From: CAZTGZ01 sp044339595 | Lineage (GTDB): Bacteria > Bacteroidota > Bacteroidia > NS11-12g > UBA9320 | Assembly: GCA_044339595.1 (NCBI GenBank) | Contig: JBIIVF010000016.1 | Span: forward strand, 1 to 26,762 | Length of the DNA: 26,762 bases | Direction of reading: 5' to 3' | Shown: in pieces, positions 12,468 through 20,527 of the stretch | Position numbering within the stretch: the first letter of the stretch is position 1 | Layout: each line of letters opens with the position of its first letter | Notes under the pieces: model-generated | What the model saw: only the letters and a program-made list of their open reading frames with translations | Told to the model about the DNA's origin: nothing | The model's database searches: none | Made by a program: the position numbers and the translations under genes

Positions 12468-14924
12468 TCAGAATTCTGCCACGATTTTGATCATAAAATG
12501 TCTGCCGGCTTGAGGATAGACATAATTGAAGTGCTCTCGTTTGCCTTTTATTACCGCACTAAAGGTATAACCATTGGGTGCATATGATCCATTTTCGAGA
12601 TTATTAACAGCAGCAGACAAGGTCAATTTTTTTATTTGTGTGTTCAGCTTTTTTTTCGGAATTTCCCATTGAACAGACAGATTGTTTACCAAAACCGGAT
12701 CGAGAGATCGGTCCATGCTGGAGGTGTTATCCAGGTATTGACGGCTCATAAAGGGAACGGTCCAGTGCAGGTTTACACCCTTCGCCGGCATCCACGAAAC
12801 ATCTGACGATCCCACCCATTCAGGAGAAAAGGCAAGATCCGTGTTTTTATGGTCGATTCGAACCTGTTGTCCCCAATTTGTCCAGTCATCTACATATTCA
12901 GTGAATTCCGGAATTTTATTCAAACTCCAGGCAAGATTTCCACTCCAAATAAGATGATCCGTTATACGAAATCCAAAGGATGATTCCACACCGGTTCGGT
13001 AACTTTCGGCAATATTGGTTCTGGTATAAGCTCCCACATCATTGACCTTTCCGGTAAGCACCAGTTGATCTTGGTAGTACATTAAAAATCCATTGAGGTT
13101 TATTTGAAGCCCGGAGTTCATATATCGATATCCCCCTTCGATGTTGAACATCCTTTCAGGTTTCGGAGCTGATTCAGGGCCGGAATTGATAAAATCGGCT
13201 CTCACCGGTTCTCGATTGGCCAATCCGGCACTCAAATAGGCATTTTCTCGTTTGCTGATATCATAAGTCAGCCCTGCTTTCGGATTGAAAAACAGCAAAA
13301 ACACCTCCCGGTTAGTCTGGATCAAATTCCTATCAGGACCCACAAATTGATAATGCACCCCACGCAGTTGTACATCCCCAAACCATCTCCATTTTTGATA
13401 TTGATAGTCTACCTTCACATATTGACTCCATTCATCTTTGATCGCTCGATTGCGGTAGAACTCATGATCGGGCAGGGCATCAGAGGCAAAATTTGCCCAG
13501 ATAACCTCTCCAAAATGATGTCCGGTGTATCGTTGAGCAGATCCTCCGGCGGTGAAATTCCAGTTTCCGGTTTGATAATGTAAGTTGTACAGCGCACCCA
13601 TCAGGTGATTATCGAGCCAACGACGGCGGACCAAATTTGTTTGATTAATCTCAGTAGTGTCTAGCTGAATAGGAGTCAGTCCATAGTCAGCAAAGGATTC
13701 ATCCTTCTTGAATTCTTCATAATAACCTTCACCACGGGTGTAATACAACCCTGCATTAAGCAGGATATTGGGTCGAAAACGATGCTGATAAAAGAGTTGA
13801 TAATACGTTTGACGATAGTCATCCACCTGATTTTTATAGGTGAATTCGTTATAGCGATCCGGTTTTGAGTTGCTCAAATGGGTTGAGTCAAATTCAGACA
13901 AATCCAATTGTTGAATGTAGCGCTCCAATTCAACTGAATCATGCATGAATTTCGGTTGAGGTACCCCGTTCCAGGCTTGATACGTGCGCTCATGACCGCT
14001 GAATACATTTATTTTAAGCTGCCCTTTTTTTAACTTTTTTGAAGAGCTCAGGTACCAGCTATTCAGATCGGAGGTTGAGCGATCTATGAATCCATCACTT
14101 TGGATAAGGCTCATGCGTCCGCTCATATTCCAACCGTTGCTGAGCTCACCGGTGCCCATTTGTACAGTTCCACGGAAGGTATTGAAGCTGCCGTATCCCA
14201 GATTGATCAATGAAAATGCCTCTTTGGGGAGGTGATCTGTTTTTACATTGATGCTTCCACCAAAGGCAGACGGTCCGTTGGCAGATGTGCCGATACCCCG
14301 TTGTATTTGCACACTTTCTACAGAAGAGGCGATGTCCGGCAAATCGACCCAGAAAACCCCTTGTGATTCGGCATCATTGACCGGAACCCCATTGATGGTT
14401 ACGTTGATGCGGGTTTGATCGACCCCGCGGATGCGCATTCCGGTGTATCCGATGCCTGTTCCCGCGTCAGAAAAAACCACTACCGAAGGCGTCATTTGAA
14501 GCAGGTAGGGGAAATCTTTAGAGAAATCCTGTTCCTTTATGTCTTTTTTTGATAGGTTTACGAAGGTTGTTGGGGCGTTATTTTCAGCGCGCATACCCTT
14601 GACCTGAGCTGCATCGAGATAATAGGTTTCGGGCATCAAAGTGATGCGCCATGGATTGTTTGAAGGTTGAAGTGGATAAACCGAAGAAAGATATCCGGGT
14701 AATTGAAAGGTATAACTGGCTGGTGCACTGCTTTGGGCCTTTATGCTAAAATAACCGGAAGAATCTGTGATGGCCAGCAAAGCGATGGCATCGTCTGTTT
14801 TGCTGATGATTACATTTGAAAGTGCTTTACCACTTGCCAGATCTCGCACAATTCCATAAATAGACTGAGCCTGTGAGAAGAGTGTGCTGCAGATAACGAG
14901 ACCAGTAAAACCCCATTTTTTCAT
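12468..14924 (-). CDS. TonB-dependent outer-membrane receptor, TPP-riboswitch controlled (thiamine-related uptake)
   Basis: The 818 residues form a TonB-dependent transporter. There is a signal peptide (MKKWGFTGLVICSTLFSQAQ), an N-terminal CarboxypepD_reg-like domain (about 21-100, IYGIVRDLASGKALSNVII), a plug domain (about 105-230, with MRIRGVDQTRINVTINGVPV and ESVQIQRGIGTSANGPSAFGGSI), then a 22-strand-type beta-barrel ending in an aromatic C-terminal strand (HFMIKIVAEF). Such receptors import scarce nutrients using the proton motive force via TonB-ExbBD. The leader carries a complete TPP riboswitch, so thiamine, its phosphate or a precursor is the probable substrate; outer-membrane receptors in TPP regulons are known in Bacteroidota. 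No inner-membrane thiamine transporter is visible nearby. The ATG at 14924 gives a standard signal peptide. Confidence 0.93.
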   Translation of the reverse strand: MKKWGFTGLVICSTLFSQAQSIYGIVRDLASGKALSNVIISKTDDAIALLAITDSSGYFSIKAQSSAPASYTFQLPGYLSSVYPLQPSNNPWRITLMPETYYLDAAQVKGMRAENNAPTTFVNLSKKDIKEQDFSKDFPYLLQMTPSVVVFSDAGTGIGYTGMRIRGVDQTRINVTINGVPVNDAESQGVFWVDLPDIASSVESVQIQRGIGTSANGPSAFGGSINVKTDHLPKEAFSLINLGYGSFNTFRGTVQMGTGELSNGWNMSGRMSLIQSDGFIDRSTSDLNSWYLSSSKKLKKGQLKINVFSGHERTYQAWNGVPQPKFMHDSVELERYIQQLDLSEFDSTHLSNSKPDRYNEFTYKNQVDDYRQTYYQLFYQHRFRPNILLNAGLYYTRGEGYYEEFKKDESFADYGLTPIQLDTTEINQTNLVRRRWLDNHLMGALYNLHYQTGNWNFTAGGSAQRYTGHHFGEVIWANFASDALPDHEFYRNRAIKDEWSQYVKVDYQYQKWRWFGDVQLRGVHYQFVGPDRNLIQTNREVFLLFFNPKAGLTYDISKRENAYLSAGLANREPVRADFINSGPESAPKPERMFNIEGGYRYMNSGLQINLNGFLMYYQDQLVLTGKVNDVGAYTRTNIAESYRTGVESSFGFRITDHLIWSGNLAWSLNKIPEFTEYVDDWTNWGQQVRIDHKNTDLAFSPEWVGSSDVSWMPAKGVNLHWTVPFMSRQYLDNTSSMDRSLDPVLVNNLSVQWEIPKKKLNTQIKKLTLSAAVNNLENGSYAPNGYTFSAVIKGKREHFNYVYPQAGRHFMIKIVAEF

Positions 14925-14938
14925 GTGAACTATTTTGT

Positions 14939-14946
14939 GGGGTACC
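14939..14946 (-). promoter_or_regulatory. Candidate expression-platform strand pairing with the TPP aptamer
   Basis: Minus-strand GGTACCCC, 14 nt before the receptor ATG, can pair with GGGGTGCC of the TPP aptamer core (15040-15033): seven Watson-Crick pairs and one G-U. The two structures exclude each other, as expected of a switch strand. It lies in a short region that also contains a small ACCG-TT-CGGT hairpin sequence. No U-rich terminator is visible, so control is more likely at translation initiation. Confidence 0.4.
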
Positions 14947-14972
14947 CAACCGAACGGTCAGTATAAAAATCT

Positions 14973-15046
14973 CTAACTCCCTACGCCGGCATTATCCGGA
15001 TCAGGTATTAGGGTATCATCTCAGCCTGGTTAGGCACCCCTGTTAA
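14973..15046 (-). promoter_or_regulatory. TPP riboswitch (THI element)
   Basis: The minus-strand leader of the TonB receptor contains all conserved parts of the thiamine pyrophosphate aptamer in order: GGGGTGCC, GGCTGAGAT, ATACCCT, ACCTGATCCGGATAATGCC and GCGTAGGGA. The P1 stem closes as TTAAC (15046-15042) with GTTAG (14977-14973). The optional P3 extension is minimal, giving a compact 74-nt aptamer. A perfect -7 box (15059-15052) ends 5 nt before it, so the RNA starts essentially at P1. Bound TPP is expected to lower receptor expression. Confidence 0.97.
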
Positions 15047-15051
15047 TGGGT

Positions 15052-15059
15052 CAAAGGTA
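15052..15059 (-). promoter_or_regulatory. -7 box of the TPP-riboswitch/TonB receptor promoter
   Basis: Minus-strand TACCTTTG fits TAnnTTTG exactly. It places the transcript start within a few bases of the riboswitch P1 stem, which independently supports the call. No -33 TTG is obvious. Confidence 0.65.
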
Positions 15060-15107
15060 GAAATAAATATGAATTATCGCCTGATTTAGGATTTTTTGGA
15101 TTAGTAG

Positions 15108-15126
15108 CCTTCGACTGCGTCGAAGG
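15108..15126 (-). terminator. Perfect 8-bp palindrome after rlmB (terminator-like or repeat element)
   Basis: CCTTCGAC and GTCGAAGG flank a 3-nt TGC loop, immediately after the rlmB stop codon (15130-15128). The stem is strong, but neither strand has a following T-run, so it may be a weak terminator, an mRNA 3'-end protector or one copy of a dispersed palindromic repeat. Intergenic palindromes starting CCTTCGAC are, from memory, common in this phylum. Confidence 0.45.
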
Positions 15127-15127
15127 T

Positions 15128-15877
15128 TTACTGTTCAAAATCAAAATCCCTTTGTCTGGCAATTTCGTACAGCATCATCCCTCCGGCTACCGACACATTG
15201 AGCGAATCCAGGGCAGGATTCATAGGGATTTTGACATGTTCATCGGCGATTTCAAGGGTGGATGGCGAAAGCCCTCTTTCTTCTCCTCCCATCACCAGCA
15301 CCAAAGGTTTTTTTAAGTCGCTCGAAGCGCAGGAAGCGGTTCCTTTTTCGCTGCAGGCCACGATCGTCAATCCGGAGTCTTTGAGATACTCGAGGCAATC
15401 GGTTAGGTGATTGACCCGGCTCACCGGAATTTGAAACAAAGCCCCTGCAGAGGTTTTGATGGCATCTTCGTTGATGGTGGCCGATCCTCTCGCAGGAATC
15501 ACTATCAGGTGCACACCCATGCAGAGGGCAGTGCGGGATAGCGCTCCGAAATTTCGGATGTCTGTAACCCCATCCAAGGCCATGATGAGTGGAGTTTTGC
15601 CTTCTTCAAACAAACGGGTGATAATTTCGGCGTATTCTACATACGTTACCGGCGAACCGAGGGCAATAACGCCTTGATGGTTTTTGTTGGCGTATTGTTT
15701 CAGAGCAGCAGAGGGCACATATTGAACGGGTACTTGTGCATTTCGGGCTACGTGAACGAGTTCATTCATGTGTCCACCTTTAGCGGCTTTGTCGATCCAG
15801 ATTTTTTCGATGGATTCGCCGTGTTCAAGGGCTTCGAGAATAGCGCGGATGCCGTAGAGATATGGTTTTTTAGACAT
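15128..15877 (-). CDS. rlmB: TrmH-family RNA 2'-O-methyltransferase (RlmB-like, 23S rRNA G2251)
   Basis: This 249-residue SPOUT enzyme has the SpoU/TrmH knot motifs: motif 1 DGVTDIRNFGALSRTA (102-117), motif 2 LVMGGEERGLS (194-204) and motif 3 IPMNPALDSLNVSVAGGMML (217-236). An N-terminal substrate-binding domain (YLYGIRAILEAL, 6-17; NKNHQGVIAL) places it with RlmB, which methylates the ribose of a 23S rRNA guanosine using S-adenosylmethionine. RlmB is the closest match by eye; another TrmH-type target is possible. I chose the ATG at 15877. An upstream in-frame ATG at 15961 would add 28 residues unlike the family and would read through a -7-like box (15892-15885). It is divergent from gldA with 110 nt between the starts. 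Confidence 0.9.
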   Translation of the reverse strand: MSKKPYLYGIRAILEALEHGESIEKIWIDKAAKGGHMNELVHVARNAQVPVQYVPSAALKQYANKNHQGVIALGSPVTYVEYAEIITRLFEEGKTPLIMALDGVTDIRNFGALSRTALCMGVHLIVIPARGSATINEDAIKTSAGALFQIPVSRVNHLTDCLEYLKDSGLTIVACSEKGTASCASSDLKKPLVLVMGGEERGLSPSTLEIADEHVKIPMNPALDSLNVSVAGGMMLYEIARQRDFDFEQ

Positions 15878-15884
15878 GTGGGGG

Positions 15885-15892
15885 CAAAGGTC
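15885..15892 (-). promoter_or_regulatory. -7-like box of rlmB
   Basis: Minus-strand GACCTTTG has one mismatch to TAnnTTTG and ends 7 nt before the ATG at 15877. It supports the shorter rlmB start and suggests a nearly leaderless transcript. Confidence 0.4.
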
Positions 15893-15975
15893 GGAAAAAA
15901 AGGGGGATTTTGAGGGCGAATGCGATGTGAAATACTTGTGACACGTTACGACCTTCTTCAATGGGTCATTTTCAT

Positions 15976-15983
15976 TATTTTTG
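15976..15983 (+). promoter_or_regulatory. -7 box of the gldA operon
   Basis: TATTTTTG fits TAnnTTTG exactly and ends 4 nt before the ATG at 15988. A start at the upstream in-frame ATG (15961) would place the promoter inside the gene, so the box argues for 15988 and for a leaderless mRNA. Confidence 0.6.
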
Positions 15984-15987
15984 CATC

Positions 15988-16905
15988 ATGTCGATAGAGG
16001 TAGAACAGCTGGTGAAAACCTATGGGAAGCAGTATGCGGTGAACGGGATCTCGTTTGGCGTGAAAAGCGGCGAAATTGTAGGTTTTCTGGGTCCGAATGG
16101 AGCCGGGAAGAGTACCACCATGAAAATGTTGACCGGATATTTGCAAGCTACTTCGGGAAAAGCAGTGGTGGCCGGTTTCGACATGAATACGCAGGCGCTG
16201 GAAGCTAAGAAAAATATTGGGTATTTACCGGAATCAAATCCGCTTTACACAGAAATGTTCGTGAAGGAATACTTGCATTTTATTGCATCACTGCACGGAT
16301 TCAAAAAGGATGCAACGCAGCGGGTTCAAGAGATGATTGATAAAACGGGACTCAGTCAGGAACAACATAAAAAAATACATCAACTCAGCAAGGGATACAA
16401 ACAAAGGGTTGGGTTGGCACAAGCGATGATGCACAATCCGCAGGTGCTCATTTTAGATGAACCAACTTCGGGTCTCGATCCCAATCAAATAGGCGAAATC
16501 AGGAAACTTATCCGTGATTTCGGTCAAAACAGAACGATTTTGCTATCAACGCACATCATGCAGGAGGTAAAAGCGATGTGCAGTCGGGTGATTATCATCA
16601 ACAAAGGTGAACTGGTGGCTGATGGGGCTGTAGAGGAATTGCAAAAGCAATTCGCAGGAAGACAAATTATCCATGTCCAATTCAAAAACACAGCAGATGA
16701 AAATGCCTTGAAAAATCTGTTTCCCGGCATCAAAGCAGAACATCAGGGAAATAATCGTTTTCGCATTGAAGCAGATATTGAACTGCCGGTAAAGGAAGCT
16801 TTATTTAAATGGGCAGTAGAAACTGGCAACGTGATTATGGAGCAATCGCAGCAGGAACAAAGCCTCGAAGAAGTATTTCAACAATTGACCCATCAACATG
16901 CTTAA
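15988..16905 (+). CDS. gldA: Gliding-motility ABC transporter ATP-binding protein GldA
   Basis: This 305-residue ABC ATPase works with GldF and GldG in a transporter required for gliding in Flavobacterium johnsoniae. Walker A GPNGAGKST is at 35-43, the signature region LSKGYKQRVGLAQAM near 136-150, Walker B VLILDEPTSGLD near 156-167, and the H-loop STHIMQEV further on. The C-terminal 80 residues form the usual ABC-2 accessory region. The start at 15988 (MSIEVEQLVKTYG) matches GldA N-termini as I recall them; an upstream ATG at 15961 precedes the -7 box. gldF begins 8 nt before the gldA stop. In F. johnsoniae gldA is separate from gldFG; here all three are joined. Confidence 0.93.
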   Translation: MSIEVEQLVKTYGKQYAVNGISFGVKSGEIVGFLGPNGAGKSTTMKMLTGYLQATSGKAVVAGFDMNTQALEAKKNIGYLPESNPLYTEMFVKEYLHFIASLHGFKKDATQRVQEMIDKTGLSQEQHKKIHQLSKGYKQRVGLAQAMMHNPQVLILDEPTSGLDPNQIGEIRKLIRDFGQNRTILLSTHIMQEVKAMCSRVIIINKGELVADGAVEELQKQFAGRQIIHVQFKNTADENALKNLFPGIKAEHQGNNRFRIEADIELPVKEALFKWAVETGNVIMEQSQQEQSLEEVFQQLTHQHA

Positions 16906-17629
16906 CATATTTGTAAAAGAAATCAGAAGCTTCCTCAGTTCGCTGATCGCATACATTGTGATAGCAGTGTTTCTAATCGGCATCGGGCTTTTCATGTGGG
17001 TATTCCCGGAAACGAATTTGCTCGACTTCGGGTACGCCAACATGGATACCTTGTTTTACATGGCGCCTTACGTGTTTATTTTCCTGATTTCGGCCATCAC
17101 CATGCGTTCATTTAGTGAAGAAAAACGCAATGGAACCATCGAAATTCTGACCACCAAACCCCTTTCTGACAGAGATATCATTCTTGGGAAATTCTTGGCC
17201 GGTGTGGCATTGGTGCTGTTTTCTATTCTGCCAACGCTGCTCTATTATTATACGGTCTACCAATTAGGAGCAGTAAAAGGGAACCTTGACACGGGGGCTA
17301 TTTTGGGTAGCTATATCGGGTTATTCTTTTTGGGTTCTTGTTATGTGGCGGTGGGATTATTTGCATCGGCTGTCACCGAAAATCAAATTGTTTCGTTTAT
17401 TCTCAGCATGTTCCTGTGTTTTATGTCTTATGCAGCTTTTCAGCAAATCAGTCGTCTCGAGCTATTCGGAAATTTCGGATACCGCATCGAATGGTTGGGC
17501 ATTGATTATCATTATAACAGCATCAGTCGAGGAGTGCTCGATACGCGGGATGTCGTTTATTTTTTTAGCTTTATTGCCTTGTTTTTAGGTCTGACACAAT
17601 TGTCGTTTGGAAGGAGGAAGTGGTCATGA
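16898..17629 (+). CDS. gldF: Gliding-motility ABC transporter permease GldF
   Basis: This 243-residue ABC-2 type permease has six hydrophobic segments (about 14-36, 53-72, 100-122, 138-163, 168-185, 222-238). The pattern MRSFSEEKRNGTIEILTTKPLSDRDIILGKFLAG (about 70-103) is the ABC-2 coupling region between the second and third segments. It forms the membrane part of the transporter with GldA as ATPase and GldG as partner. It overlaps gldA by 8 nt and gldG by 4 nt (ATGA), so translation is likely coupled. The family is sure; the GldF name rests on the flanking gldA and gldG as well as on sequence. Confidence 0.92.
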   Translation: MLNIFVKEIRSFLSSLIAYIVIAVFLIGIGLFMWVFPETNLLDFGYANMDTLFYMAPYVFIFLISAITMRSFSEEKRNGTIEILTTKPLSDRDIILGKFLAGVALVLFSILPTLLYYYTVYQLGAVKGNLDTGAILGSYIGLFFLGSCYVAVGLFASAVTENQIVSFILSMFLCFMSYAAFQQISRLELFGNFGYRIEWLGIDYHYNSISRGVLDTRDVVYFFSFIALFLGLTQLSFGRRKWS

Positions 17630-19413
17630 CCAAGCAAACACATACCAAAAATTTGAAAAAGCAGCAATGGATATCTTTCGGGATGCTTTTAGCTGCGCTG
17701 ATTACCATGAATGTGTTGGCCGATGTTTTTTATCGCCGATTCGATCTCACGAAAGAAAAGCGCTACACTTTATCACCGGCCACTGCCAAATTGGTGAACA
17801 AGCTCGATGATGTGGTCTATTTTAACATCTATTTGGATGGCAACTTGCCCGCATCTTACAAGCGTTTGCGCAATGCCACACGCGATATGCTCAATGAATT
17901 CAGACATGCTTCGGGTGGAAATATCGAATTTCATTTTGAAGATGTGCTTGATTCGAAGCAAATACAGGAGAAAGAAGACATCCTCAAACAGCTCTACACC
18001 AAAGGCGTACAATATGCCAGACCTGAGCTGGAAGCCGATGAAGCTGGGAGTGCAGAAAAATATATCATCCCGGGAGGCGTGGCTTTTTACAAAGGAGTTG
18101 AAATTCCGGTGAACTTCTTGAAACGGGAATTTGGGAAGGACTTCGATGGAGAAATCAATGGTTCGATAGAGTTGCTCGAATATGAAATTGGCAATGTACT
18201 TCGAAAGGCATTGGCGGGCAAAGAGACTCGGATTGCTTTTACCCAGGGACATGGTGAGTTGGGATTTGATGAACTCGCAGACATCAGTAAGAGTTTGGGT
18301 GATTACTATAAAGTGGAGGCGTTTCAACTCAATATGAACGACACTTCCTTTTTAAAACGATATGCTGCTGCGGTGGTAGGCAAACCGAATGTTGAAACTG
18401 CTTTGCTTGAAGCAGCTTTGAAGGATTTGATGTCTTATCGGGGGATCATCGTGGCTAAACCGCGTTTCAAATTCAGTTCTAGTGAAAAATTTCTGCTCGA
18501 TCAATATGTTATGAATGGCGGCAGGGTGATATGGCTGATCGATGCCCTGATTGCCGAAATGGACAGTGTTGCCAAGTATCCCGGCATTATGACGGCCGAT
18601 TATGATCTGGATCTGAATGACTTGTTTTTCAAATACGGAGTACGGATCAATCCCAATTTGATTCAAGATCTGCAATGTCATGGCATCCCGGTGATTCAGC
18701 GCGAGGGAGGCAGTAGTCCCGGATTTTTGCCATGGTTGTTTTATCCAACTTTTACACCGGATGGAAAGCATCCTGTGGTGAAAAATTTAACCTCCGTATG
18801 GGGCAGATTTGTGAATTCGATTGATACCGTTCCGAAAAAAAATCAAACCAAAACCGTCTTGTTGCACAGCAGCAACGAGAGTCGTTTGGCATTTAATCCG
18901 GTGAGTGTCAGCATGAATATGTTGGCCATGAAACCTGATCCTGCCTTGTTTATTCGCGGAAATCAAACGGCCGCTTTGCTGGTCGAAGGTGGATTTCAGT
19001 CACCATTTAAATTGCGCAGTGGGTTCAGAGATAAAACAAGTATCCAATACAAAGACAAAATTGATTACAACCGCATGATTTTTATCGCTGATGGCGATAT
19101 GATTGCCAATCAAAAGATTAGTAGTGGCGAGATTTATCCTTTAGGGTACGATCGATTTGCAAGCAGACATTTTGGAGAGCCCATCCGATTTGCCAATTCT
19201 AAATTCATACAGAACTGTGTCGATTATCTGTGCGATGAGTCCAACCTGATTGAAGTAAGGAGCAAGGAGATTGTGCTGCGGTTGCTCAATAAGCCTAAGG
19301 TTAAAGAGGAAAAAGGCTTTTGGCAAATACTCAATATGTCACTTCCTCTGGTTATTTTGTTGATATTCGGCCTTGTGAATGGGTTCATTAGAAGAAGAAA
19401 ATACGCAGTTTAA
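17626..19413 (+). CDS. gldG: Gliding-motility-associated ABC transporter protein GldG
   Basis: GldG (595 aa) is the auxiliary substrate-binding-like subunit of the GldAFG transporter. It has an N-terminal membrane anchor (about 14-35) followed by DVFYRRFDLTKEKRYTLSP (about 34-52), the typical start of the family. A large extracytoplasmic domain follows, with GxxExLDG-like TQGHGELGFDELADI (about 204-218) and YRGIIVAKPRFKFS (about 267-280). One C-terminal membrane segment (about 570-588) ends in GFIRRRKYAV. The start is the ATG at 17626, overlapping the gldF stop as ATGA; an AAGGAGG at 17611-17617 is a rare strong Shine-Dalgarno for this phylum. A GTG at 17620 is in frame but too close to that site. 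Confidence 0.92.
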   Translation: MTKQTHTKNLKKQQWISFGMLLAALITMNVLADVFYRRFDLTKEKRYTLSPATAKLVNKLDDVVYFNIYLDGNLPASYKRLRNATRDMLNEFRHASGGNIEFHFEDVLDSKQIQEKEDILKQLYTKGVQYARPELEADEAGSAEKYIIPGGVAFYKGVEIPVNFLKREFGKDFDGEINGSIELLEYEIGNVLRKALAGKETRIAFTQGHGELGFDELADISKSLGDYYKVEAFQLNMNDTSFLKRYAAAVVGKPNVETALLEAALKDLMSYRGIIVAKPRFKFSSSEKFLLDQYVMNGGRVIWLIDALIAEMDSVAKYPGIMTADYDLDLNDLFFKYGVRINPNLIQDLQCHGIPVIQREGGSSPGFLPWLFYPTFTPDGKHPVVKNLTSVWGRFVNSIDTVPKKNQTKTVLLHSSNESRLAFNPVSVSMNMLAMKPDPALFIRGNQTAALLVEGGFQSPFKLRSGFRDKTSIQYKDKIDYNRMIFIADGDMIANQKISSGEIYPLGYDRFASRHFGEPIRFANSKFIQNCVDYLCDESNLIEVRSKEIVLRLLNKPKVKEEKGFWQILNMSLPLVILLIFGLVNGFIRRRKYAV

Positions 19414-19414
19414 T

Positions 19415-20527
19415 TTGATCCGAAACGCATTCCATATCAAAAAGTCCTGGATTTTTATGGCGACTATTTCCCTTTTGTGGCCATTAACACTCAAAAGTCA
19501 GGAATTTTCCTACAACCGAAGTTTAGGAGTGGCTGTGCATCCGGGATTTGTGTTTGCGCATACCGATGATGCCAGAAACATGCAAGCCCACAGCATGGGT
19601 TTTGAATTGCAGCTGACCAAATTCAGGATTGAAAACCGTGCCTGGACCAAAGGGTATAAAATGCCCAAGGTCGGGCTGAATGTATTGTATATGGACTTAG
19701 GTCAACCCAATTTGACCGGGAAAGTATTTGCCTTGGTTCCCAATTTTGAAACTTCCTTCAGAACGAGTGACCACAGTGATTTTGGTATCCGGTTGGGCAC
19801 AGGATTGGGCTATCTTACCCAAAGCTTTGATCGGGTCAGCAACCGCAGAAACCTTTCGATCGGAACGCATTTAAATGGAGCGATGCAGATTCTTTTTCTG
19901 TGGAACCGATATGGAGAAAAAGGAAGATTGACCGGAGGATTTGGCATTACACATTTCTCGAATGCCAGTGCCCGCGTGCCCAATTTGGGAGTGAACATGC
20001 CTTCCTTGTTTTTGGGGGCACACCTTGATTTTAAAAAGCAAACCCGAATGCCTTTTTTCAAAGACACCACGGCAGATTTGCCTTTTGAAGCCTATTATGC
20101 CATGGCCTTGAATGAAAGATCACTGGCGGATCCTCATCAGTTTGTAATTGCCCATGTGGCAGCCCTGAAAATGAAAAGGTTAACCGATGTTCGATATTGG
20201 CACTACGGAGCTGATTTGTTTTTTGATAAGACCCATCATTTCATGGATTTTCCGGATGAGTCGTTAGAAAATCTTAAACCCTGGGAGATGACCGAAGTAG
20301 GGGTTCGGGCGGGTTATGTATGGCGGATGAGTTGCATTGATTTGAGCACTGATATCGGATTTTATCTCTATCGACCCAGTAAAAACAAAGCCTTTACTTA
20401 CCAAATGGTGGGCATTAAATACAATCTAAACGATCGACTCTTTTTGCAGAGTAACCTGAAAATACATTATGGCACGGCTGATTTCTTTGAATGGGGATTG
20501 GGGTATAAATGGAACAAACGCGCATGA
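19415..20527 (+). CDS. PagL-like lipid A deacylase / acyloxyacyl hydrolase family outer-membrane protein
   Basis: The product looks like a small outer-membrane barrel with amphipathic strands throughout. The PagL-type signature is GITHFSNASARVPNLGVN; the His and Ser are residues 180 and 182 counted from the TTG start. PagL removes the 3-O acyl chain of lipid A with a His-Ser-Glu triad; the Glu normally 14 residues after His is Asn here, so activity is uncertain. The start is ambiguous. TTG 19415, one base after the gldG stop, gives a good signal peptide (IRNAFHIKK then a hydrophobic core to LKSQ). ATG 19379 overlaps gldG by 35 nt and puts acidic residues first. ATG 19457 lacks basic residues. 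It is fourth in the gldA operon and overlaps the next gene by 4 nt. Confidence 0.75.
   Translation: MIRNAFHIKKSWIFMATISLLWPLTLKSQEFSYNRSLGVAVHPGFVFAHTDDARNMQAHSMGFELQLTKFRIENRAWTKGYKMPKVGLNVLYMDLGQPNLTGKVFALVPNFETSFRTSDHSDFGIRLGTGLGYLTQSFDRVSNRRNLSIGTHLNGAMQILFLWNRYGEKGRLTGGFGITHFSNASARVPNLGVNMPSLFLGAHLDFKKQTRMPFFKDTTADLPFEAYYAMALNERSLADPHQFVIAHVAALKMKRLTDVRYWHYGADLFFDKTHHFMDFPDESLENLKPWEMTEVGVRAGYVWRMSCIDLSTDIGFYLYRPSKNKAFTYQMVGIKYNLNDRLFLQSNLKIHYGTADFFEWGLGYKWNKRA

Noticed and set aside
15961..15987. Upstream ATG extending gldA by nine residues
   Set aside because: It lies before the exact -7 box at 15976-15983, and GldA proteins begin at the MSIEV start as I recall.
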